NCBI GenBank assembly: GCA_035532035.1
Contig: DATKRS010000019.1
Span: 1-64,000, forward strand
Reading direction: 5' to 3'
DNA length: 64,000 nt
From: Candidatus Dormiibacterota bacterium
GTDB taxonomy: Bacteria; Vulcanimicrobiota; Vulcanimicrobiia; Vulcanimicrobiales; Vulcanimicrobiaceae
The stretch's first letter is position 1. Every line of letters begins with the position of its first letter. This document shows positions 25,190 to 34,406 of the stretch, in pieces. Under the pieces are notes generated by a model. That model was not told where the DNA came from, searched no databases, and saw only the letters and a list, made by a program, of their open reading frames with translations. The translations under genes and the position numbers were made by a program.

Positions 25190-26584
25190 ATGAAGGGTGC
25201 GGACTTCATCGAGACCGTCAACCCGGCGACGGGGGAGACGCTCGAACGCATTGCGTATGCGCACGCCTCCGACGTCGACGCCCGGCTGGACCGGGCGTGC
25301 GCGGTCCAGCGGTCGTGGGCCGCCGCGCCGGCCGAGGAGCGCGCCGCGACGTTGCGTCGCGTCGCACGACGCTTACGCGAGCGCCGCGATCGTCTCGCGG
25401 GCGTCGCCGTGCGCGAGATGGGCAAACCGATCGCGCAAGCGCGCGCCGAAGTCGAGAAGTGTGCGTTCGCCTGCGAGTACTTCGCGCAGCACGCCGCGGC
25501 GCTGCTGACCGACGAGCCCGCGCAGACGAATGCAACGCGCAGCTACGTCGCGTTTCGCGCGCTCGGCCCGCTGCTGGCGATCATGCCGTGGAACTTTCCG
25601 TACTGGCAGACCTTTCGCGCAGGTATTCCGGCCCTCGCAGCCGGCAACGTCCTTCTGCTCAAACACGCAGCGCGCACGACGCGCTGCGCGCTCGAAACCG
25701 AAGCGCTCTTCGACGGCGTCTTCGATGCCGGGCCACTGCTGCAGGCGCTGCTCGTCTCCGACGAGGAAGCGGATCGCCTCATCGGGGATCGACGCATCGC
25801 GGCCGTGACGTTGACCGGCAGCGAGCGCGCCGGCGTTGCCGTTGCGACTGCCGCCGGAAGAGCGCTCAAGAAGTGCGTGCTCGAACTGGGGGGTTCCGAC
25901 GCATTCATCGTTCTCGCCGATGCCGATATGGACGCCGCGGTCTCGACAGCGGTGACGGCGCGGTTTCAGAACAACGGCCAGAGCTGCATCGCCGCGAAGC
26001 GCTTCGTCGTGGAGGAACGCGTGCACGATGCCTTTCTCGATGCTTTTGCCTCGGCAGCGAAGGCGCTGCGGATCGGCGACCCCATCGACGAGGCAACGCA
26101 GCTCGGCCCATGCGCGCGCGCGGATCTGCGCGAGACGCTGCATCGGCAAGTGCACGACTCGCTCGGATGCGGCGCACGTCTGGTTTGCGGCGGCACGTTC
26201 GTCGAGCGCGCCGGCTTCTTCTACGAGCCGACCGTCGTGGCGGACGTCGCAGCGGGAATGCGGATGTTTGACGAAGAGACTTTCGGTCCGGCTGCGGCGG
26301 TCGTTCGAGCACAAAATGCGGACGACGCCGTGAGCATCGCAAACCACTCGCGGTACGGCCTCGGCTGCGACATCTGGACACGCGACGTCGATCGCGGGCA
26401 GCGGCTTGCGGAGCGCGTCGAAGCCGGCAACGTCTGGATCAACGGCATGGTCGCGAGCGACCCCCGTCTGCCGTTCGGCGGGGTAAAGCTCAGCGGCTTC
26501 GGGCGGGAGCTCTCCCACTTCGGCATTCATGAGTTCGTCAACGTGCAGAGCGTCTGGATCGGCCCCGCGCGTCAGGAAGGCTAA
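25190..26584 (+). CDS. Aldehyde dehydrogenase, succinate-semialdehyde dehydrogenase-like
   Basis: A 464-residue NAD(P)-dependent aldehyde dehydrogenase. The N-terminal [16 protein letters not shown] and the cofactor/active-site segments [34 protein letters not shown] (catalytic Glu) and [12 protein letters not shown] (catalytic Cys) are complete. So are EETFGPAA and the C-terminal [13 protein letters not shown]. The family resemblance is closest to short succinate-semialdehyde dehydrogenases. The exact aldehyde cannot be fixed, since no GABA or polyamine gene is adjacent. It follows the M16 gene by four bases. Confidence 0.82.
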   Translation: MKGADFIETVNPATGETLERIAYAHASDVDARLDRACAVQRSWAAAPAEERAATLRRVARRLRERRDRLAGVAVREMGKPIAQARAEVEKCAFACEYFAQHAAALLTDEPAQTNATRSYVAFRALGPLLAIMPWNFPYWQTFRAGIPALAAGNVLLLKHAARTTRCALETEALFDGVFDAGPLLQALLVSDEEADRLIGDRRIAAVTLTGSERAGVAVATAAGRALKKCVLELGGSDAFIVLADADMDAAVSTAVTARFQNNGQSCIAAKRFVVEERVHDAFLDAFASAAKALRIGDPIDEATQLGPCARADLRETLHRQVHDSLGCGARLVCGGTFVERAGFFYEPTVVADVAAGMRMFDEETFGPAAAVVRAQNADDAVSIANHSRYGLGCDIWTRDVDRGQRLAERVEAGNVWINGMVASDPRLPFGGVKLSGFGRELSHFGIHEFVNVQSVWIGPARQEG

Positions 26585-26588
26585 CCGC

Positions 26589-27731
26589 TCAGCGAATGGT
26601 TCCTCCTGGTCCCGCGGACGTAACGCACCGCGCGCCGATGCGGCGCAGCCCTTCCTGCAGATCGTTCTCGGGCGCCACCCACGAAAGCCGCAGCCATCCT
26701 TCCAAGCACGCACCGAACGCTACCCCGGGAATGGTGACGACGTCATCCTCGTCGACGAGCGCGAGTGCGGTCTCGAGCGACGGTGCGCCGCCCGGCAGTT
26801 CCACGCAGGCGTAGAAGGCCCCGTCGGGCGCGATGAAGCGCAGGTCGCTCGCGCGTAGCGCCGCGACCGTCGGCACGAGGCGCGTCGCGTACCACGCTGC
26901 GTGCTCAGCGAGCGCGTTCGTCTGGAAGACGTGCAGCGCAACGCGCTGGGCGAACGCATCGGCACAGGAAGTAATCCAGGCATGGACCTTCACCGCCTGT
27001 TCGACGAACGCGGCGGGGGCGAGAATCCAGCCGAGACGCAAGCCCGTGAGGGCGTTGCTCTTCGAGAGGGAGCCGACCACGATCGTGTTGGCATAGAGTC
27101 GCGCGAAATCGACGCGCTCGACGAAGCATTGCTCGCGGTAGATCTCGTCGTGAATCAGCGCGATGCTTCCGCCTCGCCGCTCGAGCTCGCGCGCGAGGAG
27201 CGCCGCCTGCGCCGGTGAGATCGCGCGCCCCGTCGGGTTGCACGGTGAGCAGAGCACGACCGCGCGCGTACGCTCTCCCAGCGCTCGAACGATGCGCTCT
27301 GCGTCGAACGCGAAGTCGTCTCGCTCGGCCATTGCGACGGTGCGCACGGTAATGCCGTGGAGCGCGGCGATCTTCACGTACGAGGGAAAGGTCGGCTCGA
27401 TGACGAGGAGCTCGTCCGAGGCGGGATCGAGCAGCGTCGCAATCGTCACGTACATTGCTTCTTGCGACCCGACGGTAACGCACACGTTGCCCGCGTCGAG
27501 CAGGCCCGCGTAGGCGTAGTGCGCCGCAATCGCGGTCCGCAGCTCCGGATCGCCTGCGTTGGGCGTGTACCGGATGCCGTGCGCGCGCACGTACTCCATA
27601 GCGCCATCGAAGTGCGCGGGGTTCGGAGGCAGCGACGGCTCACCGAGACCGAGATCGATCGACGATGCGCGCTTACGTGAGGCAACGCAGCGAATCATCG
27701 AGCCGGAAATATCGAGGACGCGCGGGTTCAC
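26589..27731 (-). CDS. dapC: PLP-dependent aminotransferase, probable N-succinyldiaminopimelate aminotransferase
   Basis: A fold-type I aminotransferase of 380 residues. SPCNPTGRAIS, HDEIYREQCF and the Schiff-base Lys in GSLSKSNALTGLRLG are in place. The family alone covers several substrates. Pairing with dapD in a GTGA overlap (start GTG 27731) makes the succinylase branch of lysine/diaminopimelate synthesis the best assignment: this enzyme would transaminate N-succinyl-2-amino-6-ketopimelate. It converges on the aldehyde dehydrogenase gene with four bases between them. Confidence 0.78.
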   Translation of the reverse strand: MNPRVLDISGSMIRCVASRKRASSIDLGLGEPSLPPNPAHFDGAMEYVRAHGIRYTPNAGDPELRTAIAAHYAYAGLLDAGNVCVTVGSQEAMYVTIATLLDPASDELLVIEPTFPSYVKIAALHGITVRTVAMAERDDFAFDAERIVRALGERTRAVVLCSPCNPTGRAISPAQAALLARELERRGGSIALIHDEIYREQCFVERVDFARLYANTIVVGSLSKSNALTGLRLGWILAPAAFVEQAVKVHAWITSCADAFAQRVALHVFQTNALAEHAAWYATRLVPTVAALRASDLRFIAPDGAFYACVELPGGAPSLETALALVDEDDVVTIPGVAFGACLEGWLRLSWVAPENDLQEGLRRIGARCVTSAGPGGTIR

Positions 27732-28552
27732 ACGGCAACTCCATGGTCGCGCAACGCGCGCTCGAGCGAAACCTTCCGATCCGTCGTTTCGCTCCGCTCG
27801 CCGATGACGAGCGCGCAAGGGGTCGCGAACTCGCCTGCCGCAAAGCGCTTGGGCATCATTCCCGGAATCACGACTGCGCGCGCCGGAACGACGCCTTTTG
27901 TCGTTTGCGCTTGCGAGCCGCGGACGTCGACGATCGGCGTCGATGCCGTCAGCACCACGCCGGCGCCGAGGACCGCTTCGCGTCCGACGCGTACGCCTTC
28001 GACGACGATGCAGCGAGAGCCGATGAACGCCCCGTCCTCCACGATCACCGGAGCGGCCTGCGGCGGCTCGAGAACGCCGCCGATGCCCACGCCGCCGGAA
28101 AGATGCACGCCCTTACCGATCTGCGCGCACGACCCGACCGTCGCCCACGTGTCGACCATCGTGTCGTCGCCGACGTACGCTCCGATATTGACGTACGCAG
28201 GCATGAGCACGACCCCGTGCCCGAGGTAGCTGCCGTACCGCGCCACGCCCGGCGGCACGGCGCGCGCCCCCGTGACGTCGTAGTTCGTCTTCAGCGGAAG
28301 CTTGTCGTAAAACGAGAGTGCGTCGCCCGCGTGCATCCACTGCACGTCGCGACGACGAAAGTAGAGCAGGATCGCTTGCTTCACCCACGCGTTCACGTGC
28401 CATACGCCGCCGGCGTCGGGCTCGGCGACGCGAATGCGCCCTTCGTCGAGGGCCGCGATGACGTCGTCGATGACGCCCCCTTCTGGGCCGCGCGCGTCCC
28501 CCTCGCCCGCAGAGAGCCTCTCGATGGATTCACGGAGATGCCGATCGTTCAT
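27728..28552 (-). CDS. dapD: Tetrahydrodipicolinate N-succinyltransferase
   Basis: Succinylates tetrahydrodipicolinate with succinyl-CoA in the diaminopimelate pathway, feeding both lysine and peptidoglycan cross-bridges. The 274-residue protein has an N-terminal helical part and a left-handed beta-helix, with VNIGAYVGDDTMVDTWATVG, GKGVHLSGGVGIGG and EDGAFIGSRCIVVEGVRVG. The family is typical of organisms using the succinyl rather than the acetyl or direct aminotransferase route. It starts about 95 bases from the divergent transketolase gene. Confidence 0.94.
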   Translation of the reverse strand: MNDRHLRESIERLSAGEGDARGPEGGVIDDVIAALDEGRIRVAEPDAGGVWHVNAWVKQAILLYFRRRDVQWMHAGDALSFYDKLPLKTNYDVTGARAVPPGVARYGSYLGHGVVLMPAYVNIGAYVGDDTMVDTWATVGSCAQIGKGVHLSGGVGIGGVLEPPQAAPVIVEDGAFIGSRCIVVEGVRVGREAVLGAGVVLTASTPIVDVRGSQAQTTKGVVPARAVVIPGMMPKRFAAGEFATPCALVIGERSETTDRKVSLERALRDHGVAV

Positions 28553-28646
28553 CGAAGGCTGGTACGGCTGCCGGGCGGGAGGCCCCTACGTCAAAAGCGG
28601 GTAGATATCCCAAGGGCGTTTACCATTATCGAAGAGGAGATCCCAC

Positions 28647-30650
28647 GTGCCGAACTCGCGGGCTGACGAGCTACGCATTAACACGATTCGCTTTCTCGCC
28701 GTCGACGCCGTGCAGAAGGCAAACTCCGGGCATCCCGGCATGCCGCTTGGCGCCGCGGCGTTCGCGTATGCCCTCTGGTCGCGTACGCTGCGCTTCGACC
28801 CCGCCGATCCCCATTGGCCCGATCGCGACCGCTTCGTGCTGTCGGCCGGTCACGGCTCGATGCTCCTCTACGCGCTACTCTACCTCACGGGCTATCCCAT
28901 GTCGCTCGACGATCTGAAAAACTTTCGTCAGCTCCACAGCAAGACGCCGGGACATCCCGAAGCGACGCACGCGCTGGGTATCGAAGCGACGACCGGCCCG
29001 CTTGGGCAAGGCGTCGGGAACGCCGTCGGCTTCGCGATCGCGGAAGCGCACCTCGCGGCGGTCTACAATCGTCCCGGTCACGAGATCGTCGACCACCGCA
29101 CGTACTGCGTCGCGGGCGACGGCGATCTCATGGAAGGCATCAGTCAAGAGGCGATCTCCCTTGCAGGGCATCTCCGGTTGGGCAAGCTCACGGTTCTCTA
29201 CGACGCCAATCAAACGACACTCGCCGGACCTACCGACGTCACGTTCACCGACGATCAGATCGCGCGCTTCGACGCCTGCGGTTGGCACACGCAGTTCGTC
29301 GACGCCGCGCATGGTAATGACGTCGAGGCCGTGGACGAAGCGCTCACGATCGCGCAGAATGCCGCCGACCGGCCGTCCTTCATCCTGATTCGCACCCACA
29401 TCGGTTTCGGGTCGCCGCGGCAAGACACGTTCCAGGCGCACGGCGAGCCGCTCGGCCCGGAGAACGTTCGGAAGACGAAAGAACGCCTCGGCTGGCCTCT
29501 CGAGCCCGATTTCCTGGTGCCGGATGAGGTGCTCGCGTACTTTCGCGATCTCGGGAAGAAGGGTGGCGAGAAGCACGCGGTATGGCAGAGCCGTTACGAT
29601 GCGTGGAAGGCGGCATTCCCGGATCTGGCGGCACAGTACGAGCGCGTCGATCGTAAAGCGCTGCCGGCAACGATTCCGTGGCCTGCGTTCGACGCGCACA
29701 ATGGCTCGGTCGCGACGCGCGACGCGGGCGGCACGGTGATGAACGCGGTGGCTGCCGCACTGCCCGAGCTCGTTGGCGGGTCCGCCGATCTCGACCCTTC
29801 GACGAAGACCTACCTCAAGGGTTTCGGCGATTTCGAACCGGGCAACTACGCCGGCCGCAACGTGCATTACGGCGTTCGCGAGCACGCAATGGCCGCGATC
29901 TCGAACGGGCTCGCACTGCACGGCGGCGTCATGCCGTATTGCTCGACCTTCTTCAACTTTCTCGATTACCTGAAGCCGGCGCTGCGTCTCTCCGCGCTGA
30001 CGAACCTCCACGTCATCTACGTCTTCACGCACGATTCGATCTTTCTCGGTGAGGACGGGCCGACGCATCAGCCGGTCGAGCATCTGGCGCACCTGCGCGC
30101 AACCCCGAACGTCATCGTCGTGCGCCCTGCGGACGCGCTCGAAGCTCTGGAGGCGTGGAAGCTCTGCGTCGATCCAGCGACCGGACCGTGGGCGCTCGTC
30201 CTCTCTCGTCAAAAACTGCCGTTTCTCGGCGCGCGCGAAGCGCCCGTGGTGCGAGGAGCCTACATTCTCTCCGACGCCGACGGCACGCCGGAGATTCTCC
30301 TCATCGCGACCGGCTCGGAAGTAGCGCTTGCCGTCGAAGCGAAAAAGCTCTTGGAGGCCCAAGGCGTGAAGACGAGGGTCGTCTCGATGCCGTCTTGGGA
30401 GCTCTTCGAACGCCAGCCGGACGAGTACAAAGAGCGCGTACTGCCGCGCGACGTGTCCGCACGCATGTCGATCGAAGCCGGCGCGACGCTCGGGTGGGAG
30501 CGGTACGTCGGAGACCGAGGGTACGCATTGGGCGTCGACCGCTTCGGAACGTCGGCACCTGCAGCGGCGATCGCGCAAGCGTACGGATTCACCGCCGAGA
30601 ACGTCGCGCGCATCGCGCTCGAGCGCGTGCTGCCGGTTCGCCGCTCGTAA
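28647..30650 (+). CDS. tkt: Transketolase
   Basis: Thiamine-diphosphate enzyme of 667 residues that moves two-carbon units between sugar phosphates. NSGHPGMPLGAAAFAYALW, AGHGSMLLYALLYL, GPLGQGVGNAVGFAIAE and the cofactor motif GDGDLMEGISQEA...NQTT lie in the first half. The second half has GPTHQPVEHLAHLR and the C-terminal domain. The GTG start has AGGAGA eight bases ahead. It leads an operon of six genes covering the whole oxidative branch and most of the non-oxidative branch of the pentose-phosphate pathway. Confidence 0.96.
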   Translation: MPNSRADELRINTIRFLAVDAVQKANSGHPGMPLGAAAFAYALWSRTLRFDPADPHWPDRDRFVLSAGHGSMLLYALLYLTGYPMSLDDLKNFRQLHSKTPGHPEATHALGIEATTGPLGQGVGNAVGFAIAEAHLAAVYNRPGHEIVDHRTYCVAGDGDLMEGISQEAISLAGHLRLGKLTVLYDANQTTLAGPTDVTFTDDQIARFDACGWHTQFVDAAHGNDVEAVDEALTIAQNAADRPSFILIRTHIGFGSPRQDTFQAHGEPLGPENVRKTKERLGWPLEPDFLVPDEVLAYFRDLGKKGGEKHAVWQSRYDAWKAAFPDLAAQYERVDRKALPATIPWPAFDAHNGSVATRDAGGTVMNAVAAALPELVGGSADLDPSTKTYLKGFGDFEPGNYAGRNVHYGVREHAMAAISNGLALHGGVMPYCSTFFNFLDYLKPALRLSALTNLHVIYVFTHDSIFLGEDGPTHQPVEHLAHLRATPNVIVVRPADALEALEAWKLCVDPATGPWALVLSRQKLPFLGAREAPVVRGAYILSDADGTPEILLIATGSEVALAVEAKKLLEAQGVKTRVVSMPSWELFERQPDEYKERVLPRDVSARMSIEAGATLGWERYVGDRGYALGVDRFGTSAPAAAIAQAYGFTAENVARIALERVLPVRRS

Positions 30651-30665
30651 AGGAAAGGGAGAATC

Positions 30666-33488
30666 GTGAAGAATCAGCTGCAACAGCTCGCCGATGCCGG
30701 CCAGAGCGTCTGGATCGACAACCTCCGGCGCAGCATGTTCGCTTCGGGTGAGCTCGACCGCTTGATCGGGATGGGTCTGCGAGGCATGACGAGCAACCCC
30801 TCGATCTTCGAAAAGGCGATCGGAACCGGCAGCGACTACGACGAGCAGCTGCGTTCGCTGATCGGCAGCGAGCGCAATGCCGAAGCGATCTTCTGGGACC
30901 TCGCCGTGGAAGATATTCGCAGTGCGTGCGACGCCTTCACTCCGGTCTTCATGGCACAGGGAGGCCACGACGGCTTCGTCAGCCTCGAGGTTTCCCCGCT
31001 GCTGGCGCACGACACGTCGGGCACGATCGCGATGGCGAAGGAGCTGTGGGCTCGCGTCGACCGTCCGAACCTAATGGTGAAGATTCCCGGTACCGCAGAA
31101 GGGATTCCGGCAATCGAAGAGGCCACGTATGCCGGCCTCAACATCAACGTCACGCTGGTCTTCTCGGTCGAGATGTACGAGAAAGCCGCCTATGCGTATA
31201 TCCGCGGTCTCGAGCGGCGCATTGCAGAGAAGTTACCGGTCGATCGCATCGCTTCGGTCAACTCCGTCTTCGTCTCGCGCATCGACACGGCGGTCGACAA
31301 GCTTCTCCAAGCGCGCATCGACAAAGGCGAGAAGAACCTCGAGCCGCTGCTTGGAAAGGCCGGAATCGCAGGGCTCAAGATTACCTACGAGCGCTTCCGT
31401 GCAATCTTCGAGGGCGCAGCGTTCACCGCGTGCCGGAAGGCAGGCGCGGCCGCCCAGCGGCCGCTCTGGGCGTCGACCTCGACGAAGAACCCCAACTACG
31501 ACGATCTCATGTACGTCGAGGAAGTCGTCGCGCCGCAGACCGTGAACACGATGCCCGAGAACACGCTCTCCGCGCTGCTCGACCATGGCACCATCACCCC
31601 CAACACGATCTCGCGAGATCTCGATGGTGCGCGGGCGATGCTGCGCGCCTTGCACGACGCGCACGTTTCGCTCTTCGACGTAACGCGGCAGCTGCAAATC
31701 GACGGCGTGAAGCTTTTCTCCGATGCGTACGGCGCGCTGCTCGGCGCGATCGTCTACAAGCAAAAGCAGCTCGCGTCCGGCGCAGAACGCGTCGCTCTCT
31801 CGCTCGGCTCGGCACAGCAGCATTACGACAACGCGCTCTCGGAGCTCGCATCGAAGGACTTTCTCAAGCGAATGTGGGCCAAGGACGCGACGCTCTGGAC
31901 CGATGAGCCGGCGGCTGCCGCGATCATCACGCACGCCCTCGGATGGCTGGACATTCCGCAGCGATCGCTCGAAAGCGTGGCCGAGCTGAAGTCTTGCGCA
32001 CAAGACGTGCGCGCGGATTTTGACGATGTGGTCGTTTGCGGAATGGGCGGCAGCTCGCTCGCGCCGGACGTCTTGTCGCAGACGTTCGGAAAGACGGATC
32101 GCTTTGCGCGGTTGCTCGTCCTCGATTCGACGGATCCCCAACAGATCGAGGATCTCGAGTCGTCCATCGATCTGCCGCGAACGCTCTTCTGCATCTCGAG
32201 CAAGAGCGGTACGACGACCGAGCCGAACGCCTTCTACGCCTATTTCCATGCCAAGATGGTCAAGGCAGTCGGCGCAGCAAATGCCGGCAAACACTTCATC
32301 GCCATCACCGATCCCGGCACGCCGTTACTCGAAGAGGCGCGCCGCAACGCGTTTCGCACGTGCTTCCCGTGCGACCCGAACATCGGCGGCCGCTACTCTG
32401 CGCTCTCCTTCTTCGGCATGGTACCAGCCGCGCTCGCCGGTTACGATGTCAACCTGCTACTCGACCGCGGGCTCGGCGCGATGCACGCGAACGACAAAAA
32501 TGTCGACGTGCGCAACGTCCCCGGCGCTCGCCTCGGCGCTGCCATCGGCGGCCTCGCGCGCAACGGCCGAGATAAACTCACGATCGTCACGCATCCGGCG
32601 GTACGGGCATTCGGCGCGTGGGTCGAACAGCTCGTTGCCGAGTCGACCGGCAAGCTGGGCAAAGGCGTCGTGCCGGTCGAGGGCGAGCGGCTCGGCTCGC
32701 CGCAGGAGTACGGCGATGACCGCCTCTTCGTCTACGTCGGCGCGACCCTTGCGAATCCCGATCGCGAACTCGAGAGCCGTCTGAGCGCGCTCGAAGCGGC
32801 GGGGTACCCGGTCATGCGGCTCGCGATGAACGACGCGTACGACCTCGGCGAGCAGTTTTACCTGTGGGAGGTTGCCATTGCTGCCGCCGGCGTGCTCCTC
32901 CACATCGATGCCTTCGACCAGCCGAACGTCCAAGAGTCGAAAGACAACACCAAGGCTCTCCTCGAGCAATACTTACGCACCGGAGAGATCGACGAGCCGG
33001 CGCCATCCGTCTCGCTGAGCGAACTCGAGCTGACCCCACTCTCCGGAAGTGCTGGTGCGACGAGCCTGCGTGACGTGCTCGCCCAGGTGCGCCCGGGAGA
33101 TTACGTCGCGATCACGGCGTACGTCGCGCGCAACGAGGAGCACGCACGAGTTCTCGGTGAGGTGCGCGAGACGATACGCAAGGCGCTGTGCGTCGCGACG
33201 ACCGTCGGTTTCGGGCCTCGTTTTCTGCACTCCACGGGTCAGCTACACAAGGGCGGTCCGCCGAGCGTCGTGCTGCTGCAGATCGTCGCAGACGAGCCGA
33301 GCGATCCGGCGATTCCGGGGATGAACGTCGGCTTTCGCACGCTGCTCGCAGCGCAAGCGCTCGGCGACCTCCAGGCGCTGGACAAGCGCGCGCGACGCGG
33401 AACCCGCGTCCATCTCAAGGGCGAGATCGAACGAGGGCTGCAGTCTCTCAAGGCTGCCGTCGACGACGCACTCGCGGTCAGGACCTAA
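30666..33488 (+). CDS. tal-pgi: Bifunctional transaldolase / glucose-6-phosphate isomerase
   Basis: A natural fusion of 940 residues. Residues 1 to about 365 are a transaldolase (GMTSNPSIFEKAIG; Schiff-base K139 in LMVKIPGTAEG; LWASTSTKNPNYDDLMYVEE). From about 385 onward is a phosphoglucose isomerase with ISSKSGTTTEPNAF, GGRYSALSFFGMVP and a C-terminal catalytic region. The fusion is known from actinobacteria and several other phyla, and links glycolysis to the pentose-phosphate pool. GTG start, 15 bases after tkt and six before gnd. Confidence 0.95.
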   Translation: MKNQLQQLADAGQSVWIDNLRRSMFASGELDRLIGMGLRGMTSNPSIFEKAIGTGSDYDEQLRSLIGSERNAEAIFWDLAVEDIRSACDAFTPVFMAQGGHDGFVSLEVSPLLAHDTSGTIAMAKELWARVDRPNLMVKIPGTAEGIPAIEEATYAGLNINVTLVFSVEMYEKAAYAYIRGLERRIAEKLPVDRIASVNSVFVSRIDTAVDKLLQARIDKGEKNLEPLLGKAGIAGLKITYERFRAIFEGAAFTACRKAGAAAQRPLWASTSTKNPNYDDLMYVEEVVAPQTVNTMPENTLSALLDHGTITPNTISRDLDGARAMLRALHDAHVSLFDVTRQLQIDGVKLFSDAYGALLGAIVYKQKQLASGAERVALSLGSAQQHYDNALSELASKDFLKRMWAKDATLWTDEPAAAAIITHALGWLDIPQRSLESVAELKSCAQDVRADFDDVVVCGMGGSSLAPDVLSQTFGKTDRFARLLVLDSTDPQQIEDLESSIDLPRTLFCISSKSGTTTEPNAFYAYFHAKMVKAVGAANAGKHFIAITDPGTPLLEEARRNAFRTCFPCDPNIGGRYSALSFFGMVPAALAGYDVNLLLDRGLGAMHANDKNVDVRNVPGARLGAAIGGLARNGRDKLTIVTHPAVRAFGAWVEQLVAESTGKLGKGVVPVEGERLGSPQEYGDDRLFVYVGATLANPDRELESRLSALEAAGYPVMRLAMNDAYDLGEQFYLWEVAIAAAGVLLHIDAFDQPNVQESKDNTKALLEQYLRTGEIDEPAPSVSLSELELTPLSGSAGATSLRDVLAQVRPGDYVAITAYVARNEEHARVLGEVRETIRKALCVATTVGFGPRFLHSTGQLHKGGPPSVVLLQIVADEPSDPAIPGMNVGFRTLLAAQALGDLQALDKRARRGTRVHLKGEIERGLQSLKAAVDDALAVRT

Positions 33489-33494
33489 AGGACG

Positions 33495-34406
33495 ATGCGA
33501 CTTGGAATGATCGGTCTCGGCCGCATGGGCGGCAACATGGTAACGCGCCTTCTTGGTGGCGGGCACGAAGTGGTCGTCTACGCGCGTACCGCTCAATCCG
33601 TGCAGCAGGCCGCGGCTGGGGGCGCGCTCGCGTCTACCGGCCTGCCGGATCTCGTATCGCAGCTCTCACCTCCGCGCGTCGTTTGGGTGATGGTGCCGGC
33701 CGGAAAGCCGACGGACGACACGATCGATACGCTCGCTGCACTGCTCTCCCCTGGCGACGTCGTGATCGACGGCGGCAACACCAACTACAAGGAAGGCTTG
33801 CTCGCGTACGAACGCTGCAAGCAGCACGGCATCGCTCTGGTCGACGCCGGCACGAGCGGCGGCATCTGGGGATTACGGGAAGGCTACTGCCTGATGGTCG
33901 GCGGCGACGATGCCGCCGTAAAGGCGTGCGAGCCGATATTCAAAACGCTCGCGCCCGAGCAAGGATACGCTCACGTCGGCGGCCCGGGCGCCGGCCACTT
34001 CTCGAAGATGGTGCATAACGGCGTGGAGTATGGCATGCTTCAGGCCTACGGCGAGGGCTTCGAGATTCTTGCGCGCTCGTCGTTCGATTACGACCTGCGG
34101 CAGGTCGCGGAGGTCTGGCGGCACGGAAGCGTCGTGCGTTCGTGGTTGCTCGATCTCGCGGTTCTCGCGTTCGACGAGGACCCCAAACTCGAAAAGATCG
34201 CCGGGTACGTCGACGACACCGGCGAAGGACGTTGGACGGTACAAGCGGCAATCGACGAGAACGTCCCGTCGCCGGTGATCACGCTCGCACTGCTCGCACG
34301 CCTCGCGTCGCGTCAGGACGAATCCTTCAGCGCCAAAGTCATCGCGGCGCTCCGCAACCAGTTCGGCGGCCACGCCGTGAAGTCGGAGCCTCGAAGCGGT
34401 GCTTGA
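33495..34406 (+). CDS. gnd: 6-phosphogluconate dehydrogenase, decarboxylating, short form
   Basis: Oxidatively decarboxylates 6-phosphogluconate to ribulose 5-phosphate. At 303 residues it is the short type, often NAD-linked, and not the ~470-residue dimeric type. Signatures are MIGLGRMGGNMVTRLLGGGH (dinucleotide fold, an Asp-less YAR stretch after strand 2), VIDGGNTNYKE, DAGTSGGIWGLREGYCLMVG and GPGAGHFSKMVHNGVEYG. The YARTAQ sequence after strand 2 may favour NADP, so cofactor choice is open. It overlaps zwf by eight bases. Confidence 0.93.
   Translation: MRLGMIGLGRMGGNMVTRLLGGGHEVVVYARTAQSVQQAAAGGALASTGLPDLVSQLSPPRVVWVMVPAGKPTDDTIDTLAALLSPGDVVIDGGNTNYKEGLLAYERCKQHGIALVDAGTSGGIWGLREGYCLMVGGDDAAVKACEPIFKTLAPEQGYAHVGGPGAGHFSKMVHNGVEYGMLQAYGEGFEILARSSFDYDLRQVAEVWRHGSVVRSWLLDLAVLAFDEDPKLEKIAGYVDDTGEGRWTVQAAIDENVPSPVITLALLARLASRQDESFSAKVIAALRNQFGGHAVKSEPRSGA

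Noticed and set aside
28875-31010. 711-codon open frame on the minus strand
   Set aside because: It lies antisense to transketolase and transaldolase and has the same low-complexity charged composition as other shadow frames.
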